The notes beneath the pieces were generated by a model, which was not told the origin of the DNA, did no database searches, and worked only from the letters and a program-made list of their open reading frames with translations. From assembly GCA_023423215.1 (NCBI GenBank), contig JAFAFZ010000501.1, forward strand, positions 1 to 6,272: a stretch of 6,272 bases of DNA. The letters run 5' to 3'. Positions within the stretch are counted from its first letter, which is position 1; each line of letters begins with the position of its first letter. Positions 1-5,400 of the stretch are shown here, one piece after another. Made by a program: the position numbers and the translations under genes. Origin of the DNA: Actinomycetes bacterium. Lineage in GTDB: Bacteria; Actinomycetota; Acidimicrobiia; Acidimicrobiales; Microtrichaceae.

Positions 1-207
1 GAACTGCCCCCGCCCGCCGGCCAGGTCGACCTCGCGTGCGACGGCACCGCCCTCGCTCGCTCGGCGCGCGGCGATCCAGACGGTCCATCCCGCACGACCG
101 CAGGCGACGGCGATGCCCCGTCCGACCCCGCCGGACGCGCCCGAGACGATCACGACGCGCTCGGCCGAGGGTGGTGCGGAGCGGATCGTGTCCGCGTCGC
201 TCACCAC
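1..207 (-). CDS. Classical SDR oxidoreductase, N-terminal part (C-terminus beyond window edge)
   Basis: Reading leftward from GTG at 205-207 gives 69 codons that run off the window. After a short polar tail comes a first beta strand (RVVIVSGAS) and the SDR dinucleotide motif SGASGGVG at about residues 22-29, with Ser in place of the usual first Thr. The second strand ends in AARR, with basic residues where NAD-type SDRs carry Asp; by family rules this suggests NADP(H) preference. The catalytic Ser-Tyr-Lys region lies outside the window. Start choice: a GGGGG tract at 214-218 sits 6 nt before GTG 205-207, the spacing seen at two other genes here. GTG 202-204 is the alternative and would give a 4-base GTGA overlap. 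Either start overlaps the upstream SDR-like gene's stop, so the two are probably translationally coupled and may form a complex. The family is clear; the substrate is unknown. Confidence 0.85.
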   Translation of the reverse strand, partial: MVSDADTIRSAPPSAERVVIVSGASGGVGRGIAVACGRAGWTVWIAARRASEGGAVAREVDLAGGRGQF

Positions 208-875
208 GACCGACCCCCGTCCGCGCGGACGACCGTGCCCGAGATCCCGACGGCGTCGTCCGACCACAGCGCCCGCACGGCGCCCGCTGCCTCGACGCCC
301 ACGCGACCGGGGAAGCTTGCGAGCAACGGGGGCAGGCCGAGCATCTGCTCGGGCGCGGTCCACAGCTCGGTCGTCACCAGGTTCACGCGCACGCCGCGCC
401 CCCCTTCGTTGATCCCGAGCGAGCGGGCGAGCGTCGCCAGGCCCTCGGCCACGACCACGGCGTCGCCATGACCCGGTGCGTCCAGGGCCGCCGGCCGCTC
501 GACCAGCAGCACGAGGGATCCACCGTCGCTGCAGCGACGCGCCGCCGCGACCGACGCCTCGAACCACAGGCCGAGCTCACGCTCCACCGAGGCGGACCAG
601 TCGGCCGGCGCACGCTCGACCAAGGCCTGCGGCGCGTAGTCCGGACGCCAGGTGCACACGACGACGTGCGGGACCGGCGGCCCGTCGCGCAGCTCACGCC
701 CCCACGCGCCGACCGGCTCGATCCAGCCCTCGTCCCACCGCGCCGGGTCCGCGCTCGGAGCGAGCTCCGGCACCGCCGCCAGCTCGCCGCCGAGGTGCGC
801 AGCCAGCTCGCGGACCGGATCGATCGCCCGCCCCACGACCAGCGCGGACCGGACACCGGTCTCCGGCTCAGCCAC
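201..875 (-). CDS. SDR-fold protein lacking catalytic and glycine-rich motifs (probable pseudoenzyme subunit)
   Basis: A 224-residue protein that aligns with the SDR fold in its second half: a strand LVLLV (121-125), a helix ending LATLARSLG (146-154), GVRVNLV (161-167) where classical SDRs have RVNAVAPG, and a C-terminal ISGTVVRADGG (211-221) matching the usual TGQVLxVDGG. Aligned without gaps on the LARSLG helix, the catalytic Tyr and Lys fall on Ala139 and Ala143 and the catalytic Ser on Glu126. The N-terminal strand ALVVG (11-15) is not followed by TGxxxGxG. It is therefore unlikely to be an active dehydrogenase. The GTG start overlaps the P450 stop by 8 bases, and its own stop overlaps the start of the next, intact SDR. 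This supports a role as a structural or regulatory partner of that SDR, as in known heteromeric SDRs with one inactive subunit. That role is inferred; the degenerate motifs are directly visible. Confidence 0.82.
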   Translation of the reverse strand: MAEPETGVRSALVVGRAIDPVRELAAHLGGELAAVPELAPSADPARWDEGWIEPVGAWGRELRDGPPVPHVVVCTWRPDYAPQALVERAPADWSASVERELGLWFEASVAAARRCSDGGSLVLLVERPAALDAPGHGDAVVVAEGLATLARSLGINEGGRGVRVNLVTTELWTAPEQMLGLPPLLASFPGRVGVEAAGAVRALWSDDAVGISGTVVRADGGRSW

Positions 876-2118
876 GGACGATGACGGTGTCGAGCGTCTC
901 GGGCCCGTACTCCAGGAACATCGGGACGAGCTCGTGGCGGTAGTCCTCGGTCAGCCGCAGCTCGCCGGGCGCGAACTCGTCGAGCATCTCCTCGAGCACC
1001 ACCCGACCGATCATCCGGGTGAGGTGGTTGCCCAGGCAGAGGTGGGGCCCCTCGCCGAACGACAGGTGCTGCAGGGGCAGCTCCTCGCGGTCGAGGCGGA
1101 ACTCCTCGGCGTGCTCCCACACCGCCTCGTCGCGGTTCGCCGAGTTCATCCCCAGGATGATCCGCTCGCCCTGGTGCACGGGGCACCCGCCGATCTCGAC
1201 GTCCTCCTTCGCGGTGCGGAAGAGGAAGAGCACCGGGGGCTCGAAGCGCAAGGACTCCTCGACCGCCATCGGGATGAGGCTCCGGTCGGCGCGCAGCACC
1301 TCGGTGAACCCCTCGTCGTCGGTCAGGTACCGATGCATGAGGTTGCCGAGCATGTAGGTGAGCGAGAGCGAACCCGCGATGGAGTTCACCGACAGCGTGC
1401 GGATGTGCCGGTCGCTCAAGCTGTCGCCGTCGGTGTCCTTGGCCTGGATCATCCGGGTGATCAGGTCGTCCGGTGCGTCGTCGCCGAGCGCGCGGTGCTC
1501 TGCGATGGCGGTGTCCACCGCCTCGGCCAGCTCGGGGAACGCCCCGCCGATGCCGACGCCGCGTTCGGTCTCGTTGGTCTGGGGCCACGTGCTGTGCAAC
1601 ATCTCGCTGCACCAGCGCGTGAGCTGGTCCAGCTGGTCGTCGGGGAGTCCGAGCGAGTGCCCGGTCACCGACCCCGGCAGGGGCGTCGAGATGATGTGCA
1701 TCAGGTCGCCGCCCCCGGCGCTGCGGACCTCGGCGAGCATGCGCCGGACCGTCTCCCTGGTCCACGGCTCGACGGCGTTCGCCGCCTGGACCGTGAAGGC
1801 GCGGATGAGCAGTCGGCGGACCTTGGGGTGCAGCGGCGGATCGATCTCGCCGAGGAAGCTCTCCTCGTCGGGGACCACGACCCCCTCTGCACGGAACCCC
1901 TCGCCCGAGGAGAAGCGCTTGGCGTCGCGGTACACGGCCTTGTTGTCGGCGTGCGACGCCAGGTAGACGAACCCCTCCATCGGTCGGCTCACGGGCTGCT
2001 CGCGGCGGAGCCGTCGGGCCAGTTCCCACATGTGCTGGGTCTGGGCCGGATCGAAGGGGTTGAACGAGACGGCGTCGTCCACGCCGGCGTCGCTGGTGGT
2101 GTCGTCGGTGTCGGTCAT
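868..2118 (-). CDS. Cytochrome P450 with non-canonical I-helix
   Basis: A 416-residue soluble, class I-size bacterial P450 with no signal or anchor. Visible motifs: C-helix DPPLHPKVR with H97 and R101, as expected for heme propionate contacts; K-helix ExxR at E288-R291; and the heme-binding loop FGEGPHLCLG at 354-363 with axial Cys361. The I-helix reads AGSLSL (248-253) where most P450s have AGx(D/E)TT, so the acid is Leu and the first Thr is Ser. The helix otherwise aligns without gaps. The heme site is intact, but the usual proton-relay pair is absent, so a plain monooxygenase role should not be assumed. A GGAGG at 2124-2128, 5 nt before ATG, supports the start. It lies 42 bp after the upstream SDR stop and its own stop overlaps the next gene by 8 bases, consistent with operon membership. 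No redox partner is nearby. The CYP family is not assigned. Confidence 0.95.
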   Translation of the reverse strand: MTDTDDTTSDAGVDDAVSFNPFDPAQTQHMWELARRLRREQPVSRPMEGFVYLASHADNKAVYRDAKRFSSGEGFRAEGVVVPDEESFLGEIDPPLHPKVRRLLIRAFTVQAANAVEPWTRETVRRMLAEVRSAGGGDLMHIISTPLPGSVTGHSLGLPDDQLDQLTRWCSEMLHSTWPQTNETERGVGIGGAFPELAEAVDTAIAEHRALGDDAPDDLITRMIQAKDTDGDSLSDRHIRTLSVNSIAGSLSLTYMLGNLMHRYLTDDEGFTEVLRADRSLIPMAVEESLRFEPPVLFLFRTAKEDVEIGGCPVHQGERIILGMNSANRDEAVWEHAEEFRLDREELPLQHLSFGEGPHLCLGNHLTRMIGRVVLEEMLDEFAPGELRLTEDYRHELVPMFLEYGPETLDTVIVRG

Positions 2119-2123
2119 GTCGG

Positions 2124-2128
2124 CCTCC
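2124..2128 (-). promoter_or_regulatory. Ribosome binding site of the leftward P450
   Basis: GGAGG on the minus strand lies 5 nt upstream of ATG 2116-2118. It sits inside the 42-bp gap after the SDR stop codon. No promoter or terminator is evident in that gap, so the P450 is probably expressed from the SDR transcript. Confidence 0.7.
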
Positions 2129-2160
2129 GTGGATGCGGTGCGGTGGTCCTGCAGGTCGGT

Positions 2161-2949
2161 TCAGCCGATGAGGTCGGCGTAGAGCGGGGTGTGTGCCGTG
2201 AGGCCGCCGTCGACGTTGACGACCTGGCCGGTGACGTAGGCCGCCTCGTCCGAGAGGAGGAAGGCCACGACCTCGGCGATGTGCTGCGGCTCTCCCATGT
2301 CCGGGGTCAGGTGGTTGCGCTCGAACATGGCGATCTGGTCGGCGGGCACGTTCGCCACGAGCGCCGGCGTCTTGACGACCCCCGGGGCCACGGCGTTGCA
2401 ACGCACGTTCTGCTTCCCGTAGAGCGTGGCGACGTAGCGGACCAGCGAGTCGATGCCGGCCTTGGACACGCCGTAGGCGACCCGGGACAGATCACCGAAC
2501 TGGCCCGACGTCGACGACGTCGTGACGATCGCACCGCCACCGGCCGAGATCATGTGCGGGATCGCGTGCTTGCAACCGAGCATCGGCCCGCGCAGGTTGA
2601 CCTGCATCGTCCGGTCCCACACCTCGGTCTCCATGTCCACGACGTCGCCGTCGCGCTGGATGATCACGACGTCCGCCGCGTTGTTGTGGAGGAGCTGGAG
2701 CGAGCCGAACGTCGAGACGGCGAAGTCGACCATGGCCCGGACGTCGTCCTCGACGGCGATGTCCGCCACGGTCGCTGCGGCGGTGCCGCCCTCGGCCTGC
2801 ACGAGCGACACCGTCTCGTCCGCACCGTCTCGGTTGATGTCGGCCACCACGACCGAGGCGCCCCGTCGGGCCAGCGCCAGCGCGCTCGCTCGACCGATGC
2901 CCGAGCCTGCGCCCGTCACGATTCCGACCTTGCCCGTCAGTGCGCCCAC
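2161..2949 (-). CDS. Classical SDR family dehydrogenase (NAD-type), first gene of the leftward operon
   Basis: A 262-residue intact classical SDR. From the chosen start: TGAGSGIG nucleotide-binding motif (12-19), Asp37 at the end of the second strand (VVVAD), which predicts NAD over NADP, NNAA (89-92), structural Asn118, and catalytic Ser146, Tyr159 and Lys163 in YGVSK. VAPGVV follows, then a C-terminal VTGQVVNVDGG. It probably oxidises or reduces an alcohol/ketone in the cytoplasm; the substrate is unknown. Start: GTG 2947-2949 has AAGGGGG 6 nt upstream and places the usual LTGKV strand directly after the start. A longer reading from GTG 2989-2991 (276 aa) has no ribosome site and would begin inside the predicted -10 box, so it is disfavoured. 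It leads the operon containing a P450 and two further SDR-type genes, so it may process the P450 product or its precursor. Confidence 0.94.
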   Translation of the reverse strand: MGALTGKVGIVTGAGSGIGRASALALARRGASVVVADINRDGADETVSLVQAEGGTAAATVADIAVEDDVRAMVDFAVSTFGSLQLLHNNAADVVIIQRDGDVVDMETEVWDRTMQVNLRGPMLGCKHAIPHMISAGGGAIVTTSSTSGQFGDLSRVAYGVSKAGIDSLVRYVATLYGKQNVRCNAVAPGVVKTPALVANVPADQIAMFERNHLTPDMGEPQHIAEVVAFLLSDEAAYVTGQVVNVDGGLTAHTPLYADLIG

Positions 2950-2955
2950 GCGCAG

Positions 2956-2962
2956 CCCCCTT
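2956..2962 (-). promoter_or_regulatory. Ribosome binding site that fixes the SDR start at GTG 2947-2949
   Basis: AAGGGGG on the minus strand, one base off AAGGAGG, lies 6 nt before GTG 2947-2949. The alternative upstream GTG 2989-2991 has no such purine tract. Confidence 0.6.
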
Positions 2963-2987
2963 CGACGTTCCGTCTGAGTGACGTCCG

Positions 2988-3016
2988 ACACTAGGACCGA
3001 ACGATCGATTGTTCAA
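2988..3016 (-). promoter_or_regulatory. Predicted SigA-type promoter for the leftward operon
   Basis: On the minus strand, TTGAAC (3011-3016) and TAGTGT (2988-2993) are separated by exactly 17 bp. The -35 is close to TTGACA; the -10 keeps the key first T, second A and last T. Transcription would start near 2981, giving a leader of about 30 nt to GTG 2949. The operator-like repeat at 2995-3014 fills the spacer and touches the -35, so a bound protein would block polymerase. Seen by eye only; no start-site data. Confidence 0.5.
2995..3014. promoter_or_regulatory. Operator-like site 1 (imperfect palindrome)
   Basis: The segment GAACGATCGATTGTTC at 2999-3014 is an inverted repeat with 7 of 8 base pairs matching. 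The 20-bp block 2995-3014 recurs at 3021-3040 with 16 of 20 identities, including ten in a row (CGAACGATCG). The size and symmetry resemble TetR-family operators in actinobacteria; the binding protein is not encoded in this window. It lies within the leftward promoter spacer, which suggests repression. Confidence 0.6.
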
Positions 3017-3020
3017 GTAG

Positions 3021-3040
3021 GAACGAACGATCGCTTGCTT
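3021..3040. promoter_or_regulatory. Operator-like site 2 (second copy)
   Basis: This second copy of the 2995-3014 element has the same orientation and is offset by 26 bp. It shares the CGAACGATCG core but is a weaker palindrome: centred on CGATCG, about 7 of 11 pairs match over 3020-3041. Its right end, TTGCTT at 3035-3040, doubles as a candidate -35 for the rightward operon. Each divergent promoter would thus have its own operator. Confidence 0.55.
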
Positions 3041-3063
3041 CCGCCGGGCGGGTGATGTAGTTC
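3035..3063 (+). promoter_or_regulatory. Tentative promoter for the rightward operon
   Basis: TTGCTT at 3035-3040 is followed after 17 bp by TAGTTC at 3058-3063; an overlapping TGTAGT at 3056-3061 (15-bp spacing) is an alternative -10. Transcription would start near 3069. The -10 match is weak, so this is a candidate only. Its position mirrors the leftward promoter and it overlaps operator-like site 2. Confidence 0.35.
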
Positions 3064-3168
3064 TGGTCGTGCCGGGCGCATCCCGGCACGGGAGCGAGGC
3101 GGGGGGCCGCAGCCGCTCCCACCGGACCTGGCCGACGCACGTCGGCGGAGCCACGTAGGGGGTACGCG
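3064..3168 (+). other. Long structured 5' leader of the LLM gene, with possible 29-codon upstream ORF
   Basis: About 100 bases lie between the tentative promoter and the LLM start. Three inverted repeats are visible: a perfect 9-bp stem CGTGCCGGG/CCCGGCACG (3068-3090, 5-nt loop), GGGAGCG/CGCTCCC (3090-3120) enclosing GCGG/CCGC, and GCCGAC/GTCGGC (3131-3146, 4-nt loop). None is followed by a T run, so they do not look like simple terminators. A GTG at 3069-3071 opens a 29-codon frame ending at TAG 3156-3158. It has no ribosome site but falls where transcription would start, so it could be read only as a leaderless ORF. The role is unproven; GC-rich DNA forms such stems by chance fairly often. 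Confidence 0.35.
3157..3162 (+). promoter_or_regulatory. Ribosome binding site of the LLM gene
   Basis: AGGGGG lies 6 nt before GTG 3169-3171. This is the same G-tract and spacing as at the leftward SDR (2949) and the partial SDR (207), and it supports the chosen start. Confidence 0.6.
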
Positions 3169-4167
3169 GTGCCGACATTCGGAGTGGTCGTGCCCAGCGT
3201 CGGGGCGTTCGCCGACGCGACGGTCGATGCCGAGCTCACGGAGGCGATCGAGTCCCTGGGCTACGACTCGATCTGGTACGGCGACCACGTCGTGGTGCCT
3301 TCCTACGCAGCCCACCTCGTGTCGCCCGACTGGCTCGATCCCATCGCCCGATGCCTGGTCGGCCTGGGTCGGACCACACGGCTCCGGTTCGGCACCGAGG
3401 TGCTCGTCGCCCCCTACCGGCCGCCGGTGCTCACCGCCAAGCTCCTGGCGACGGCCGACGTCCTGAGCGGCGGGCGGCTCACGCCGGCGTTCGGCGTGGG
3501 CTACCTGCGCGGCGAGTTCGCCGCGCTCGGCTCCCCGCCCGTCGAGCGGCGTGGCGAGGTGCCCGACGAGTACCTGGTGGTCATCCGGGGCTTGTGGCGC
3601 TCCGAGGGAGCGACGACCCACGACGGGACGCACGTCCGGTTCGCCGACGTGCACTTCGGCCCTCGTCCCGTGCAGGACCCGATGCCCCTGTGGGTGGGCG
3701 GCAACGGTCCGGCGGCGCTGCGGCGCGCCGCCCGGCTGGGCACCGGCTGGCACCCGCTGTTCCCCACCCCCGAGGAGTACGCCGCAGGCCGAGCCCGCGT
3801 GACCGAGCTGCGGAGGGAGTGCGGGCTCGAGGGATCGCCCTTCACGTTCTCCTTCAGCTGCGGGACCACCCGGCTGCTGGACGACGCCGACGGGCCGTAC
3901 GTCACGGGCTCCTGGGCGGACCTCGACGACGTCCCCGACGACTTCGGCTACGCGCCGCCGATGCCCTGTGACGAGCACGGACGACCCCGGTTCATGGGGA
4001 CGCCCGACCAGGTCGTCGCCGACGTCCGTCGCTACGTCGAGGCCGGGGTGGAGCACGTCGTGCTGCGCTTCGCGACCGGCGGACCCGAGACGACGCCCGA
4101 GCAGATGCTCGTCCAGCTCGAGCGCTTCGCCGCCGAGGTGCTGCCCCGCGTCGGCGACCACGGCTGA
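3169..4167 (+). CDS. LLM-class (luciferase-like) oxidoreductase, probably F420-dependent
   Basis: A 332-residue TIM-barrel luciferase-like protein of normal family length. Visible family features: N-terminal strand FGVVVPSVG (4-12), GYDSIWYGDHVV (31-42), RLRFGTEVLVAPYRPPVLTAK (71-91), LSGGRLTPAFGVGYLRGEFAALG (99-121), which corresponds to the common GRLxLGVGxGWxxxEFxALG signature, then PLWVGGNGPAALRRAARLGTGWHP (173-196) and the late F-GTPDQV segment (275-282). Actinobacterial members commonly use coenzyme F420 for hydride transfer, but some LLM proteins use FMN, and the sequence alone does not settle which. The enzyme is cytosolic; the substrate is unknown. It begins the rightward operon and is followed after 45 bp by a P450, so it may act on the same compound. 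The GTG start is supported by AGGGGG 6 nt upstream. Confidence 0.92.
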   Translation: MPTFGVVVPSVGAFADATVDAELTEAIESLGYDSIWYGDHVVVPSYAAHLVSPDWLDPIARCLVGLGRTTRLRFGTEVLVAPYRPPVLTAKLLATADVLSGGRLTPAFGVGYLRGEFAALGSPPVERRGEVPDEYLVVIRGLWRSEGATTHDGTHVRFADVHFGPRPVQDPMPLWVGGNGPAALRRAARLGTGWHPLFPTPEEYAAGRARVTELRRECGLEGSPFTFSFSCGTTRLLDDADGPYVTGSWADLDDVPDDFGYAPPMPCDEHGRPRFMGTPDQVVADVRRYVEAGVEHVVLRFATGGPETTPEQMLVQLERFAAEVLPRVGDHG

Positions 4168-4197
4168 CCCATGGACCCCACGACCGCACCCACCTAC

Positions 4198-4205
4198 GAG
4201 AGGAG
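4198..4205 (+). promoter_or_regulatory. Ribosome binding site supporting GTG 4213 as P450 start
   Basis: GAGAGGAG ends 7 nt before GTG 4213-4215. The earlier in-frame ATG at 4171 has no comparable site, though it lies only 3 nt after the LLM stop codon and could be reached by reinitiation. Confidence 0.6.
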
Positions 4206-4212
4206 CACCACG

Positions 4213-5400
4213 GTGTTCGAGTTCGACCCCTTCGATCCCGCGTACTTCGCGGACCCGTACCCGTACTACCGGACGATGCGCGACGAGCACCCGGTGCTCA
4301 AGCGGGAGATCGACGACTGGCGCGTCTGGCCGCACTACTGGATGTTGAGCCGCGCCGAGGACGTCGATCGGGCGCTCTCGGACTGGCGCACGTTCTCGTC
4401 CGCGACGGGCACCCTGATCGACACCGACATCTCGTTGATCCCGCCGAACATGTTCAACATGGACCCGCCGCGCCACGACGAGCTGCGCGGGATCCTCTCG
4501 CGCGTGCTGACGCCGTCGCGCATCGCTGCGCTCGAGCCGCACATCCGCAGCTACGCCGAGTCGCTGATCGACGAGCACCTCGCCTCGGGGACGATCGACG
4601 CGGCGATGGGCTACGCCCACCTCATCCCCACCATCACGATGTGCGCGCTGATGGACCTGCCGGTGGACCACCAGGCGCAGTTCCTCAAGTGGAACCTCGA
4701 CACCCTCGGCGGCGGCGACTTCACCAGCGAGGCAGCGCTCGCCGCCTACGGCGAGATGGCCGTGTACTGGCAGGACATCGTCGAGGCGCGGATCGGCGGT
4801 GACGGCACGGACCTCATCTCGCAGATCCTGAACAGCGGGCGGGCACAGGACGTCGAGCTGTCCGCCGAGGAGATCGCCGGGTTCTGCTCGCTGCTGCACG
4901 ACGCCGCGCAGAACACCACGATGAACATGATCACCCACGGCGTCCTCGCCCTCGGCCGCCACCCCGACGAGCGGCGCAAGCTGCTCGACGACCCGGATCG
5001 CTGGAACGGCGCGATCGAGGAGCTGCTCCGGTTCGTCTCGCCCGTGCAGGGGCTGGCCCGGTCGACGACGCGCGACGTCGAGCTCCACGGCGTCACGATC
5101 CCCGAGGGCGACCAGGTGCTCGTGCTCTACGGCTCGGCGAACCACGACGAGCGGGTGTACCCGGACCCGGAGAAGCTCGACCTCGACCGGGAGAACGTCA
5201 AGGCGCACTGGGCGTTCGGCCACGGCATCCACTACTGCCTCGGCAACGCCGTGGCGCGGCTCGAGATCAAGGTCGCTCTGCAGACGATGGTGGACCGGCT
5301 GGGCGACTGGGAGGTCGAGGAGGAGCAGATCGAGCTGAACCAGCTCGTCCCGACCCGCGGTGTCGCCACCGCTCCGGTGACCTTCGAGGCCGCCTCGTGA
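4213..5400 (+). CDS. Cytochrome P450 with AAQNT I-helix motif
   Basis: A 395-residue soluble bacterial P450 from GTG 4213; ATG 4171 would add 14 residues. From the GTG start: an N-terminal FEFDPFDP (2-9) typical of actinobacterial P450s, C-helix HDELR with H88 and R92, K-helix ExxR at E270-R273, and heme loop FGHGIHYCLG (335-344) with axial Cys342. The I-helix reads AAQNTT (231-236): the catalytic Thr235 is kept, but the usual Gly is Ala and the usual Asp/Glu is Asn234. Family knowledge (for example D251N in P450cam) says this acid helps deliver protons for O-O cleavage, so turnover or chemistry may differ. Its stop overlaps the next gene's GTG by 4 bases, and it follows the LLM gene closely. 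No ferredoxin is nearby, so electrons must come from elsewhere in the genome. CYP family and substrate are not assigned. Confidence 0.95.
   Translation: MFEFDPFDPAYFADPYPYYRTMRDEHPVLKREIDDWRVWPHYWMLSRAEDVDRALSDWRTFSSATGTLIDTDISLIPPNMFNMDPPRHDELRGILSRVLTPSRIAALEPHIRSYAESLIDEHLASGTIDAAMGYAHLIPTITMCALMDLPVDHQAQFLKWNLDTLGGGDFTSEAALAAYGEMAVYWQDIVEARIGGDGTDLISQILNSGRAQDVELSAEEIAGFCSLLHDAAQNTTMNMITHGVLALGRHPDERRKLLDDPDRWNGAIEELLRFVSPVQGLARSTTRDVELHGVTIPEGDQVLVLYGSANHDERVYPDPEKLDLDRENVKAHWAFGHGIHYCLGNAVARLEIKVALQTMVDRLGDWEVEEEQIELNQLVPTRGVATAPVTFEAAS

Noticed and set aside
811..830. GGATCGATCG palindromic stretch as another operator
   Set aside because: It lies inside the SDR-like coding sequence, lacks the CGAAC flank of the two intergenic sites and is expected by chance at this GC content.
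383..2401. 672-codon minus-strand frame overlapping three real genes
   Set aside because: It is an arginine/proline-rich shadow in the wrong frame; the P450 and SDR-like frames explain the same DNA far better.
2161..2949. Mycofactocin-coupled SDR assignment
   Set aside because: It has an ordinary TGAGSGIG motif, and at 262 residues I see no sign of the extra insertion usual in mycofactocin-linked SDRs. Nothing else in the window suggests mycofactocin.
2950..2991. 14-residue N-terminal extension of the leading SDR (GTG 2989-2991)
   Set aside because: It has no ribosome site and its start codon falls within the predicted -10 box. The SDR fold begins right after GTG 2947-2949, which has a good ribosome site.
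652..2994. 780-codon plus-strand open frame across the leftward genes
   Set aside because: Its translation is rich in V, G, R and H with no family motif. It is antisense to the clear P450 and SDR genes, a normal side effect of GC-rich codon usage.
3068..3090. Perfect 9-bp hairpin as an intrinsic terminator
   Set aside because: No T run follows and it lies downstream of a candidate promoter in front of a gene, so it fits a leader hairpin better than a gene end.
3013..5232. 739-codon minus-strand open frame opposite the LLM and P450 genes
   Set aside because: It is antisense to two genes with unmistakable motifs, shows no domain of its own and crosses the promoter region.
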